Below are positions 27,565 to 40,940 of a stretch of 64,000 bases of DNA, piece after piece. Every line of letters starts with the position of its first letter. The stretch's first letter is position 1. The translations under genes were made by a program, and so were the position numbers. Origin of the DNA: Ficedula albicollis. Taxonomy: Eukaryota; Chordata; Aves; Passeriformes; Muscicapidae. The stretch spans positions 9,550,567 through 9,614,566 of the forward strand of contig NC_021681.1 of NCBI RefSeq assembly GCF_000247815.1, given 5' to 3'. The notes under the pieces were generated by a model. It ran no database searches. It had not been told where the DNA came from and worked only from the letters and a program-made list of their open reading frames with translations.

Positions 27565-30500
27565 GAGGAAAGGTGCAGTCCCAGTGCTTAAATTCCTGTG
27601 AGAGAATCAGGTGCCTTGTAAGACTTCTTTGTTTTTACAGCGCTGGTATTTGAAAGAGTTCATTAAATCCTTAAGTGTCTATATTTTCAATTAATGTTTC
27701 TTAGTAATTTTCTAAGGTGTTGGATAGTAAAATAGTCAGAAAGGGCAATCTGCAGAGCTAATAAAAAAAATCCCAAATCATCTCATATTCTGTTTTCCTA
27801 GAAAATGCAAAAAACTGCCCAGAACTTCTTTTGCACTTGATCAGAACTGAATTGGAAGTAGCAACTTGGTTTTGAAAGCTTCTATATACTATTACTTGTC
27901 CCTTCAGTTGTGTGGTTCTTCTGCCATCAGGGTTTCACAGAAGCAAGCCTTCCAAAGCAAATAAATAAATAAAATCCCATCTGACAAGCTAATATAAATG
28001 GTAAGAAACAGAAGGGTAAATGGGGGGGGGGACGGGACGGAATGATTTGACATAAACAAATTAGAGCTGTTGACAGTGTGGGTGATTTTGAGAAATGCAG
28101 TTCCATTAAATTCACAGATATGAATCCTGACAAATAACAAGCCATGGTAATTTATATAAACAAGGAAAGGAAATAATGAGTGGATGTGGAAGTCTAACAA
28201 GAATTTGGTTGTTAGTATAGCACAAAACATTGTGGCAGTATGGATAGAAAAAAACTGGGAGCCTCTGCCATGAGGCAGCACTAACATGCACTGTCCCACT
28301 GGAAGCCACAATGCTGTGCTAGGGTGAGAAGATTGGGAGAATCAATGTAATTCTTTGCCTTTCACACTTTTTATAGCAAAACCAGAAAACAAATTGCTAG
28401 ATTGTAAAGTCAGATAAAAACTGAGGTTTCTCAGTCCTGTGGTGTAGAGGAAAGTTCTGGTGCAGGTGTCCCCAAGGCTAATTCAAGCTGTCAGATCCTC
28501 TGCACTATACAAGCTATGTATATGTGGGGTTTTTATGTCCTACACAACTCTCTTTTATTCTGGTGGTTTATCTGCTTTACTGTAGTATCTTTGCAAGCAT
28601 GTGGGGCTTGTTCAGTGGAAATGGTCAATACCATACTTGACGTGCTGCTTCCTGCCTGCAGGCACCTCATGGAGTTCATATCCTTCCATTCTTTTTTGTG
28701 GAAAGAGCCTTTTTCACCTTTTGTTGAGGGTTCTTAAAGAAACGATCTTTTAAATATTCAAAGCACTGTATTTATTTAGATAAAAGCTATTAATTATAAA
28801 TGACCAGCCATATGGCCATTAAGACTAACATGTAGTAGGATAAAGAGGGAATGAATATTTCAGATAATAAAGGACTGTTTTAGAAAATAAAAACTCTCTT
28901 GATGTTATGTTTCATGTAGGTTTAACAATGAAGTGGTGATTGGTAGCCTGCAGTGTTTCACACTAAAGAACTTGGTTTTCTTTTCTATTTTTAATGTCTT
29001 GCTATTGAAAATTGGCTATTAAAAAAAAAAAAAGGCACAAATGGAAAGCCTCAAGGAAAGCCAGATGGCTGAATATTGGCATTTGAAATAAAAATAAAAT
29101 ATTCAGTTATACATATGTGTCTTAAATACACTTAGCTGTAGTCCTTTGTTTGTTAGCCAGACTCTCTTCTCTATCCCTTTTGCACTGGTAAATTTGAACC
29201 TGCTTTGCATATTTTTCAGTAGATCAAAGTTGAGCAAAAATGTGGTTAAGGAAGTTTTAGTGCTTATTGGTTCTAGCCCCAAATCAAAGATTCAAGGTCA
29301 TGTTTTTGCCAGATGTCCTAACCTGAAGTCTGACAGGTTTGTTTGGTTTTTTTGAAGCTCTGCCCATGGACAGGGCTATTATTAGCAGCCTTTTGAACAT
29401 GTCTCAGCTTTTCCTGATAACACTGCTGTTGTATGAAATTTCGCTGATTCTGAAAATCATTAAGCTTTGTCTGTAGTGATGATGTCCTTGTTGCCTGGAA
29501 CCCTGTTGAGAAAAATGAGCAACAGTTCCAGGAAAGCATGTGTGTAGATAAGAAGATACCACCAACAACTGAAAAGTATGGTGGAGAAATATGAAAACCC
29601 AATTCTTCTACAGAAGCCCAGCCAACTCCTGGAGCAATCTAAGAAATTCCCTGCAGGTATTCAGTTTTTTATCTGATACATAAAAGAGCAACCATTGTAT
29701 TGTTACTGCATTGACATCCTCCTGCTCTGGTAGAAAAATTTTCTTTTAATATTTTCTGAACTTTCTAGTTTTAATAGTCAGAACACATATTTGAAGACAG
29801 TGATTGAATACTACGGTAACATCAATTAATGCCACTGATAATGCAACTTTGGAAAATGTGTCCCTCAGGTCTCCAGTGATGTGGATAGTGCCCAAATGGA
29901 ACATGCTGTTTTCTCTCTATCATCTTGGTTCAAAGGACCTTGATAGAAATGAGCATGTTTGGGTTTCTCTCAGTTATGTGAGAAAGCTGAAGAGGTTGCA
30001 GTTCACTCCAGTCAGGCCTATTTCCTTTTGTCCTATCTCTCTCAGTTTAGAGATGAAGTTGAGCTGTTTTCCAAGTCCAGGCTGGGAAAACTGGGCTTGC
30101 TTTCAGGCTACTTTGCTACTGCCAGAAAACTTGTAACTCCTTCCTGTCTTGAGACTAATAATTGAATTCAAAGAGCCAAACTGCTGGCATTTGAGATTCA
30201 AAATGTGGTAAGAAAACTCCATGGTGTAAATTAAAGTTGCTATGGATTACTACTGTCTCCCTGTGAAATGTTCAGGCTTATAACCTTCACCCTTTCCAGG
30301 AGTGCTATGAACTTTGGTGGCATGCGAGACTGTGAACACCATTTTGGCAAGTCCCTGTGTATCTAGGGAAGGCTGTGGGTGGGTGCAGCTCTACCTACTT
30401 TACTCTCCTTGCTGTAGGGAGCAAAGCAGGCAGGAGCAGAAATGAGACGTGCTGAAGGCTGGACTGGTGGCGTTCCATCAGGTCTTCACTGTCAAAGTTG

Positions 30501-33500
30501 CTGCCTACAGCACTATATTTTTAGAGGAGTTATATATTACAGTAATGCCAGATGCTCTGAAGGAAGATTTGGAGAGTGAAAAACGGATTAAGGTTTATTG
30601 TAAAACTTCTAAATCTGTGTGAAGACATGCAAGATCTGATTCCTGTTCTTCAGTACAGGGATGATTCACCACTCTGAGAAAATATTAGGAAAGAAATAGG
30701 CCCATCTAACAGCTTTAGATTTATGCTTCAAGTAGATAGAGGGCTATTTAAAATAGTTCAATCTTGAAATAACTTTAAAATAAACTCAGAGTTTTCACTT
30801 GCACTTAGTTCTTAACCTGTGCTAATTGTCTCACACAGCAGCAATAGCCAGCAGAGATTTCCAGCACTGTTCTGTAGTCACAGATGCTACTTGTCCAATA
30901 AATGAATTAAAAGTTCAGTCTAAGTTTGCAGCTAGCACCTGACAGAAACACTCAGTACAAAGTCAGATATCTGACCTACAGAAAACCTAAGTAATGTCTG
31001 AAATATTAATGAATAGCAGAATTATAGATGAATAAAAATAAAATATTTTGACTGTTCAAATATTGGTAGTGTTTAATATTTGTAAATTAATTCAGCCACC
31101 AAACAGTTTGATCCATTCTGGTTACTAAAAACTGTAGAAGCCATGTACAATTCCTGAATATATAAAAAATAAATGGAATATACTGGGTTCTGCTGCTGAG
31201 ACAACAGAATATTACTTAAATGAAAGCTGTCATTGCAGATGTTATCACAGGTTAGGGAAACTGTGCTGCACATACTTGAAGTTCCACAGATAATTAGACT
31301 AGATGCCCTCTGAGAAACCCTACTCCAAATAATAAAATCCTGTTTGTCCAAGGAATCTAAAATCCTTTGGGTGAGGACAGTGACTTGGGGTAACTTTGTC
31401 CCACAGCTAAGGTCTTGTTTCTGCAATGGCAAGTTGCAGTTCTGAAAAGTCTTTCTTGAATCCACTAAAAGCAGCTGTCTGGTGAGACAAACTCAGAGTA
31501 GATCAACTCCCATAGGAATTGTTGTAGTCCTAACGTTAGCAGTGATCATCCTACCCTTCACTGTCAATATTTGTACTCTGCACAAAGTGTAGCACCGTAT
31601 TCAGCAGCCTCATCTTTTTTGATGTCAGTTTCCTTGATTGTGTTCTTCCTACACAGTGTTTCACAAGAAACCTCACCAAAACCTGGGTCCAGCAGACACA
31701 CTCCCCTCCTCACTTTCCTTTTCTTCTAAGGCTCTGTAATCTGTTCCACAGCAAGGATGAGAAATCTCCAGGAAAGTGGTCATTGCTATGAATTCCCACT
31801 GTTCCTGAGATTTTGGGTTATTGTGTATATGTAGAAGAAACTGAGGAATTTTCCTGGAATATCAGCAGTGGAGGGTCATATACAGAGTTGTATTCCAGCA
31901 TACACAGTGCTGCTCCTTATGGAATATACAGTTAAGGCAGTGCTTGGGTCTTTCAGACAGCTGGGCAAGGTGGTCAGGCTGATCAGAAACAAAAATCTCT
32001 TGAGAGATAGGTCCCAGAATTTTGTGCATAATAGAAAAGTCTTTGCTTTGTGTTGGAGTGCAAAGTGACATATCACATCCCTATCAATATGCCTGCAGGG
32101 TGATTTTCATAAACATGTATGCCTATAAGGGAGTAAAATAGCTTGGAATGGATGTCCAAATTGCACATTATTGTTGAGAGAGATGCAAGCTTAGTGGGAA
32201 ATCCGTATCAGGGAAAGAATTTCTGTGCTCTTCAGTGTGCCAGTGCCATCATGATCCATACGAGCTGTTTTGGGCCAGCAAACTGTTAGACTGCAGACCT
32301 GCTTCCTGTGCTTATGGGGCAGAGTATGGCAGTAAATTCACCTCAAACACCACTGTCTGAATCTCATCCTATGCACTGCTTTTTAAGAGGCCAAGAGTAG
32401 TATTGGAGTACATCATGCTGACATCATACTGAGTGGTAGAAAAGAAGGGGTTTTCTTGAGTTGGCTGTTAGAATTTCTGTATGAATCCATAATGGAACTT
32501 CCAGATAATTCCCACTGCTCAAGTTTCATCTAGATGCAGAGTTTTTTACTGTGTTCCATCCTTCATTTGTTGAGACTGTTGTTGGGGAACCCTCTTACAT
32601 TCTCATTCATATTTGTGAAACCCTAACACTTTAGCAGATAGAAATTTCAGTGAATCTATCTTATTTAATGCAAAAGTCAGTCTGTCTATTCCATATATTT
32701 CTACAGTCAGGTCTGTTCTCAATCCTTTATGTCACCCTCCCAGTTAATTTGTCTTAAATTGTACAGTGACAACACTTACTCTTTAAGCCAAAATCCCATA
32801 GCCCAAGTCTCTATTGCCTTTCTTCCTCCTTGAATCTAGTTGCAATTAAACCTCAGTGAATTATGAAGCACCAGAAATATTAGACTATCTTGGCAATGAA
32901 GAGGCATGAAACAGATGAATAATGAGAAGCACAAGATAAGAAGCAGTAATGCCACTTCATTCTCAAGTACCTATTCTGGCAAAGAGTTCACATCACCTTT
33001 TACAGTTTTGTATCCTATTTATGAGTCATAGGAATGATTAAGGGGAAAAAAAAATCCTACCAGAGAAGGGTCCTCAGATTTGTTTAAATTATGGAAATGA
33101 AAAACTTCAAGGCCTTTTTTGCTAAAGATTAAGAATTAGCTATCTGAGATTGCTAATGCACTTCAGCTTAGAGAATGTGGATAAAGGAAAGAGGAGACTC
33201 ATTCTCGTGCTTTTTTTCTTGGATGTGCCCATTTTGAGCAGTGCATGAGTAGAGCTGACACAACATCATAAGCTGCCTTCTTCTTATTTCTTCCCAGATA
33301 CTAGCCTGGGACAATTCTGTGTTCATGGATAATGCATGTTTGTGGCAAATATAAAAAGCAAAGCTCAGTGAACAATGAACACAAGATTGCAGATATCTGA
33401 AGACTTTCCTTGAAGCTTTCTTAACTCGTGTATTTTTCCATGTGCAAAAAACATGTTGGAGCTATGGAACTCAGTGGACTCGTTTCTCGTCTTTTATGCG

Positions 33501-34897
33501 GATCTCTCTCCTTTTTGTTGCTGAAATTTGCTGAAAATTGCCAATACTGTGAATATGAAACATGGTTATTTTTGTGCTATTTACTGAGCATTGCTTTTAA
33601 CCATCTGGAGAGCAGGAATAAAAATTCTCTGTAATATTTCTGTGTGGTGTGCTGAAGGGGCAAGTTTGTGTAAGTCACAGTGGACAGGGATGCAATGAGA
33701 GAAATACGGAGGCATTGGGTCTGCTCAAACTAAGGTCAGCTTGGGTAGGGCAAAGATGCTCAGACAAAGGCAAATTTAGTGACTGCTGCCACGTTGTTTG
33801 AATAGCTGATTGGGACTGCCTGTTACAGTTTGAGTAATTGGAATACAGGACATCTATGTAATGGAATGTTTTTAGGATATGCCATTGTCGCTGTTCTTCG
33901 GTTAGCGGGTGAAGCAAATTTTCTTCTTTCCCCTCTTCCCCCTTCTTTTTTTCTTTGTTACAGGCAGAAAAAGCTTTTGTTCAAGGTCTTGCCACTAGAA
34001 AGCCTTGAAATAGTAGTAATATAGAATTCTCCTAATAATGAAGGAAAAAGCATTATCATTACATTCCCACAAAATGTGTAAGTTAAGGGGAAATTTCCCT
34101 TCAGAAAAGAGTTGCCTGAAGGTTTAATCAGAATTGATCTGTAGGTAGAAACATGCAATGCCATCTAATTTGAGGGTATTTTGAATGTTTAATTTAATTT
34201 TTGAATGCTATATAACACTGTCTAATTTTTGAGCTGTAACGGTTAATGGCACCTGAGAATAAAAAGCTCAGAAATGCCTTTAACTTCTGCCCACTACTCC
34301 ACAGTAACTGGCTTTATTGATAGCAAAAGATGTCCCTCAGACAAGATCAAGACATCTCATGCTTAAGAGATATTCCTGACTTCCTATGCCTCATTTCAGT
34401 TGGATCTGGTTGTGATTTTAATTAAATGCTCTTTCAATCAGAAAATGTTGATTAATGAAAGCCAAAACATTTTGGGGAAATGAGCTGATTTTTAATTTCT
34501 TTTATTGTAGTGGTGACTGTCTGGCTTTCCAAAAGGATTCTATTTTAGATCTTGGAAACTTGAAATAAGTTCAGGCAAGCCAAAAGTTTGCTCCAAATGT
34601 TTTCTTTTGATTCTCTTTTCCAGGGATTAATCCAGAAAGGATTAATTATTTAAAGTTAATATGTATTCTATAAAATATCTCATTACTGTCTTTAGGTGAC
34701 AGGGTCTCTTTTGCTATGGGGTTTGTTCTTTCTCAAGTCAGCAAATAATCCCAATTGTGCTTTCTCAGCCCTCTTCTCTCCCCTTCAGAGCAGAAGCTTA
34801 ATTTCCTCTTTCCTTTTTTATAAGTTTAATATCAAGAAAGATGGGGAAACTGAGTCAAGCCTGAATTTATTTTTTTGCCTGCTATCACACTCTTTCT

Positions 34898-34940
<43 letters not shown>

Positions 34941-35056
34941 GTTTAGAAAGAAGAAGTGAGGCCATTGCCTACTGAAGAATTTTCTCTCATGGAATTTCTC
35001 ATTCGTTCTGACTGGTGCCCCCTTGAACTTGTTCTCACCAATAAAGTGAAGGCGTA
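27565..35056. other. gene-free stretch
   Basis: No gene recognised. Visible items are a 10-base G-run at 28,022-28,031 followed by short G/A/C repeats, a 13-base A-run at 29,021-29,033 and the long T-run listed separately. Frames reach 135 codons at most and lack family features. Confidence 0.5.
34901..34939. repeat. 39-base poly-T run
   Basis: An uninterrupted run of 39 T. It could be the poly-A tail of a minus-strand retroposed copy, but I see no recognisable gene or SINE body on its right side, and no clear target-site duplication. Confidence 0.95.
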
Positions 35057-35281
35057 GTTTCTTCGTACCAGGGTAGGTAAGAGCATTTGCATCAAACTTT
35101 TATTCCTAATACCACCTGTGTTTTTTCATCCACTCTCACTCTCACAAAGTTTCTTCGTACCAGGGTAGGTAAGAGCATTTGCATCAAACTTTATTCCTAA
35201 TACCACCTGTGTTTATTCATCCACTCTCACAGTTTATTCCTAATACCACCTGTGTTTTTTCATCCACTCTCACTCTCACAA
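35057..35281. repeat. 102-bp tandem duplication plus a partial third copy
   Basis: Positions 35,057-35,158 are repeated at 35,159-35,231 with small indels, then a partial copy of the unit's second half runs at about 35,232-35,281. The right edge is again a CACTCTCAC-type end, so the copies share one boundary. Confidence 0.85.
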
Positions 35282-38200
35282 AAAATAAAATGACACTGAT
35301 AGCAGGAGAAAAAGTCTCAGTCATGTTCAGAGTTTATTACTGGCTCTGTGCATGATGGCGCCAAGTTAAATATATTTATTTTTTCTTTTTTCTGCCCATC
35401 CTTTAGCAGCACCAGGCCCATTTTCCAGGAATCTGAGGGCATTGTTTTACAGGAGTTTTACACTGGAAGATGTGAACTGCAAGTTTCACTGCACACTTGC
35501 TTATTGTTGTCTGGATCCGATTAGTTTAGCAAATACTTGGTCCAGTTTAGATGATAAACAATTTAATGTTTAATATATATTTCAAGTAATAGATTTTTAA
35601 AATACAGACTGAACAAAATTGGTATTACATGTGTACAAATGGTCTGATCTTAAGTGGCCTCATGAATCCAGGGTATTATAAATTCAAGTAGTCTATAAAA
35701 TGAAGGACATCTTTCCCTGGCTGCCAGGGAGCAGTATTTCTGGCACTTATGTGTGGTGGCATTGGTTTGCATGCTTATACACACAGTTTTTCCAACCAGT
35801 ATTTTATCAGCTGTAATATATAAAACATGAGTCATTTTCATTTAGTCTAATTAGAGTTTGCAAACAGTAATTCCAAACAAAACTGGTCACAGTGTATTAA
35901 ACACTTAACTGTGGTGAGCAAGGGTGCAGGTTTTGTTTCTGTAGGGTAGTCTGTGTACAAGAGGTATTTAATTAGTTTTCATCAGAGCTATGGATCCTCT
36001 ATTTGGGGATTAAAAACAAGCCAGGAAAATCTGGCAGAGCTGAATTGCTGTGTGCAAGCCCATGACTAAAAATAGTGCCAAGATGCATACAGAGACCAAA
36101 CAATACCATCATAAATTCACTGAGGAATCTCATGTAAAGAAAAGGGTTAAACTCTAGTTTTGGATTCACGCCGTATACCTCTCCCTTCTTCCATCTGCCT
36201 ATCAGGCACAGAGTTCTTATTCTCTCCAGTATGCCAGCTCTTGAACTGAATATGGCTGATCATGAGGGCACTATAAAATGCTTCAGTGTATTTTGAGAGT
36301 TGAAAGGACTAACAAAGGCAATACATATGAATTTGATAGATTTGTAATAAATTTGACACACACACACGCAAATACATTACAGAAGTGTGGAGAATGTGGT
36401 TTGACCATAAGGATGCCAGGGGATCTTATGCTACTAAGGCTGGAGCTTTGTCCTTAATTCACCCTGTCATTTCTAGGTATTACAGTGTGTGGCACCAAAT
36501 GTAACACACTGTCTCACATCTAGTGTAAAAAAAACATGGTATAATGTGAAGTATATTGGGCAAAAGTAGACTGCTGTGAACTGAGCTTCAGTCCACAATT
36601 TTCATGGTGTATATTTAGGACAGGTCTGTGCAATTACTTTCAGCTTTTTTGTACTTGAATTATTTGCAACACTGGAAAACAAAATCCTGCAAAATTATTC
36701 AGTATTTGGAGTATTTGGAGTAGAGAGTATTTAGTATGATACGTCAGAAAACAGGTATTTCGGAGAATCTAATGGCTCAAGATAACAGACAAATCTATAT
36801 TTTGCCTCATTGGAGCTGTGTCTATGTATTGTGTAAATCCATAGAGGTATATTCAAGGTGATTAGCCAGGATTTAGTTCTGTGTGGGAGCAGGGGGAAAA
36901 GGTCTAATGGAAATGTCGACAGACCATTAACTAGAGTATCACTAATGGGTGATATAATAGAGAGAGATATTTTTAATTGTAAAGGGGTTAATTGGTATTC
37001 CTCATTTGCATTCCTTTCTTCTTGAGTGGTGGCAATTTGAGCTCATCCAGTGATAGGAATGGGTTTTATACTGAGACAATATGAAGGATCATAATATTTT
37101 CTCTAAGAAAATATGCAGGAGGAAAACCAGAAATATATTAACTGACATATGATGATTATCCAGCTATAGCTGAGGAGAAAACTGATTTTCCTGAGAATTT
37201 ATTAAGGTAGTGCCTGCAGGAAATTACTCTTTCCTAGTAATTAGAAGAATTTGATTTTTTAATTTTGTTTTATATCTGAGCATGAAAAAATAGCTCACAT
37301 TGGTCAAAGTATTTACTGTGATTTACATGTTACAAACCTTAACCCTTTTCTCTGTCGAGATAGGATTTTTTAAATGCAAGAGAATAGCTACTGTTAACAT
37401 AGCCCAGGTCTAGTCACTCAGACACCTTAAATGAGGCTTATCTCCCTAAGCTGATGGGAACAAATAGGGCTTTTGCCCTCATAGGATCTTAGTTGGTCCA
37501 TGACCAGAGGAACTGGTCAGCTGATGTCAACAGGCTGCCCTGTTACCTTCTCACCCTGTCACCAGCCTGTTCTCACAATAATATCTTCCCCTGGTGCTGC
37601 TTAAGCTTGGATCATTGTGCAGGGTTTGGGTCAGGAGCAGCTAACGAGGGCTGGGGGAGCCTGGCCATGAGCCAGGGCAAACTGCAAGCAGTCTCTGTCA
37701 CCTGCCTGCAGCTCTCCATGCTTGGACTAGGCTCCAGGGACGGAGCATCTTCCCACCCTGGGTGCCCACATGCCGTCAGGAAGCTCTGAGCCTAGCAAGT
37801 TCCTTGCACTGTTGCTGCCTCTCCGAGTGGGATTTGCTGGTTTGGGTGGTGTGAGCAGGGTGAGGTACCCAGCCTTCCTCACCACTTACAGCCCTTGTGT
37901 GAAGCCTTCCTGCCTCACTACCTCTTTGAGGCCATTTTCTTCATCTCAGGAGTTAATGAGACCATCTTTGTCTCATTAGGAAAAGCAAACAAACAAGCAC
38001 ATATACATACCCTCTGTCTCTTCTGCTGTGGCCATCTCTTCTATGGCTTAAAGTCATCTTCCTGGTGTTCTCTCTCTCTCTTTTTTTTTTCCTTTTTTTT
38101 TTTTTAATAATTTCTCCTCAATTCTGTTGTCCCCCAGCGTTCATTAAGCATTGAGCTGGGTATGTTTTCTCTAGAGATCTAACAGCTTTTTAATTCATAT

Positions 38201-38825
38201 TTCACTTGCCCTCCTGTCTTGTTCTGAAGTACGTAGCAAGAAACCTTTCATGTGGATTTTCATTAAGTACTGAAAGAAAACACATTTAAAAATACATTAT
38301 ATAGTTGTGAGGCTTATAGGTATAAAGCATATTTCATTGAACAAATAGCATCTTTTAGTTTCTTTACAAAGTCAATGCCTTAAAGAATTTAACCAACAGC
38401 AGCAATTTCCTCACAAATATTATCTTAATGTACATAGCACAGCTACGTTTTAATAGAGGAATTTGCCAATTTGTCGATTCTAAAGTACAAACTGTAATTT
38501 CTTCTTTGAGTCTTTCCAGTCTTCAAATGTTTGGTGGGTTTTTATTTAGTGGTGTTTTTTCTGTTAAAATGAATAAAGCTGATTTTCCCCATCTTTGCCC
38601 TTTTCTTAGTGGATTCATGGGACTGCTTTTTCTGTAGTACTGGGGAAAAAATTGCAGATTTTATCAATAAGTGCAGATAGGAGGCTTCAAGTTTCTGGAG
38701 AATTTCTTATCTCTCATTCCAAGACCTCTTGCTCTAGACTTCATCATTGGTTGCTTTTACAGATTTTGTGCCCTGTGGGATTCCAGGCACACTTGTTTCT
38801 GAGTTCAGAGATGCTGTGGGGCTCA
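35282..38825. other. gene-free stretch
   Basis: No gene recognised. Contains a short CA repeat near 36,358-36,368, a GC-richer patch at 37,490-37,970 with overlapping frames of no known type, and a CT/T-rich tract at 38,069-38,105. Confidence 0.5.
38069..38105. repeat. CT/poly-T low-complexity tract
   Basis: A TC repeat followed by two T-runs separated by CC. It could serve as a pyrimidine tract, but no exon follows it. Confidence 0.85.
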
Positions 38826-39614
38826 CTAGAGCTCCTTGTTCACAGCTGAGTCTCTCACCAGCTTGGATGAAAGCAAGAAGTTGGATGTTCCTGAATGAGA
38901 CCCAACTGGCCTGCCCTTCCATCTGCTGGGCTGCACTGGGTCTCTGCTCCCCACTGATTGCATAGGCAGGGTGGTCCTCTCACAAATAACAACATCCATG
39001 CAGTGCCAAAATCCCAGGCTAGTTCTCAGCTTGATCAGCTTCCCAATCTGCTGCACCACACGGCCAAGTGACATTTGTGCCAGAATAAGGCCAAAGGAAG
39101 AGCTGACTGCAGGAGGGAAGCAGAGCTGCATTTTTTTTAAGCTGCAGTGCTGGCTTACACAAATTTGGAATGCCTGGAGATTGTCAAGTGTCTGGTAAAG
39201 CACTTTGCAACTTACATGCATGATCACTTTTGTGTGCTGTGTACATACCCTTTTCTGCCTTAAGGCAGCTGAGTGGTTGCATGTACTTGCCAGAGTTGTG
39301 GAGTTTCTGGGATGGGGGGACTGCCTGTCAGCCCCCTGATTGCCTCCAGGATTTTCTTTGTTCATGGAAACTTCAGCAGGCTGAGTCGCAGTGCACCAGC
39401 TCTGGCATATGTGCTGCCTGGGCACTGGACTCATTGCCAGCAAAGTAGTGTTTGTAGCACGGGCAATTTTCACTCCAGCAAAAGTCACGGACCACCTTGG
39501 CAGGGCTGCCATTCTCACGCTGTGAAGTGCCCTCTGCATTGTGTAGTGCAAGGAAGTGCTTTGGTTGAAAGGAACACCATCCTCTTTGTTTTTTGGATTC
39601 TCCCTCGTTCTCAC
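38826..39614 (-). other. unassigned 262-codon open frame, coding status doubtful
   Basis: This is the longest non-repetitive open frame in the window. Its conceptual product is basic, rich in Ser, Thr, Cys and His, with no signal peptide, membrane segment or domain that I recognise. A second minus-strand frame of 203 codons (39,373-39,984) overlaps it in another register, and frames on the plus strand are also open here. The local GC content is higher than the surroundings, which lengthens frames by chance. I see no promoter, splice pattern or poly-A signal to support it. It may be chance, an old pseudogene or a fragment of a retroelement. Confidence 0.15.
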
Positions 39615-39984
39615 CCAAAATTATTTCTGTTCTGGAACATTTCCATGACCCAGTTCCCTGCAAGCCCTTACAAGTGGGAATGAGCAGCAGGGTGGGGAGA
39701 TGACAAACAAGCTTAAACTGCTTGGCCTTTGTACTCCATAGGAAAAAGAGTGTTTCTTTGGGGCTAGAAAACTGAGGATACCGGAGCAGAAATACAGCAC
39801 CATGTGAGTGCAACTCTACTGACACAGTTGGGATTATCCTGGAGTAAGAAACACACCTATTGCCCCCTGTATGAGCTGAGCAGTGAAAGCATGCTTTTGC
39901 CAGTGCAACTGCATCTGTGTTGGGGGATTTTACCAGCATCCACTGTGCTATAAATACAGATCTCTGTATTTGGGACCTGACCAT

Positions 39985-40796
39985 AGAATGTATCTTTACC
40001 AGCTTTAATTGATTTTAGCTAGGAGCTAACTGGCTCCAGAAGAACTACTTATAGCTTAACATTTCTGTGGAAAATGTACCATTTAGTAATTAATGGGTTT
40101 GGAAAGCAGCCAGAATCTTTCCATCTAATCCAGTTTAAGAAAAAAGAATCAATTGACTCTTTTTTGAATGGTAAATATCATGAAATATTTTATAAAAAAT
40201 CATGGTTAAAAATAGCCTAGTTGCACTAGCTGTCATGTAGGATAAATCACTTGCATCAGGATGTGATCTTTGTGATTTGTGGCCTATGCAAATAAGGACA
40301 AGGTTTTGCTCCATATTTTGTATTCAGGCAAAGTTCCCTGTGGACTTCAATGGGAATTTTGCCTAAGCAATAACAGCAAAATTGGTCCCATGTGAAAAAA
40401 ACTGATCACTGGGGAAAATTAAGAGATTTTTCTTAAAGGCACAGATGGCAGTTAAGCATTTAACTTTAATTGGCTTTTTACATGAGTAGGGACCCCTCTA
40501 CTGTTTTACCTTTAGAAGAATCCTCCTCAGAACTCTGAAGAGAGAAATGTGCATGACGGTGGAGGATAGTCTGCTGCTGGGAGGGATAGAGCCAGTGTGC
40601 TCCAGGGAAGTGAAAGAATGCTACAGAGAGATGTGAAATAGCTGAAACAAATGCCAAGATGGAGCACTGACACTCTCCTTTACTCTCATTGTAAGTAGTT
40701 TTACTTGTCATGGCAGCAGTGTGTGTGTGAGGAGCAAGAGAGGGGCAAAAGGATGGGAGAGGGAGCAACTGCAGAACTTCAAGGGTTTCTAAGAAT
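39985..40796. other. gene-free stretch
   Basis: No gene recognised. It includes the hairpin repeat at 40,326-40,364 and a minus-strand frame of 135 codons (40,478-40,885) with no recognisable features. Confidence 0.5.
40290..40405 (+). repeat. ancient amniote interspersed-repeat remnant with 13-bp hairpin
   Basis: Arms AGGCAAAGTTCCC (40,326-40,338) and GGGAATTTTGCCT (40,352-40,364) pair over 13 positions with one G-T wobble around a 13-base loop. The second arm with its loop, GACTTCAATGGGAATTTTGC, resembles a motif I remember from old, widely dispersed amniote repeats. I cannot name the family from memory with confidence, and the outer limits are guesses. Confidence 0.5.
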
Positions 40797-40940
40797 GCTT
40801 GAGGGGGAAAAGCATGAATGTTAAAGCTTGTTTGGAGCTTGGAATGAAATAATTTTGGAAGAGCAGCCTTGAGGGGGAAAAGCATGAATGTTAAAGCTTG
40901 TTTGGGGCATGGAATACAATAATTTTGGAAAAGCAGCCTT
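40797..40940. repeat. 70-bp tandem duplication
   Basis: The unit starting GAGGGGGAAAAGCATGAATG at 40,801 recurs at 40,871; differences are four or five substitutions near the end of each copy. Confidence 0.9.

Noticed and set aside
37490..37980. GC-richer patch with overlapping frames as a gene
   Set aside because: No consistent frame, splice pattern or recognisable product.
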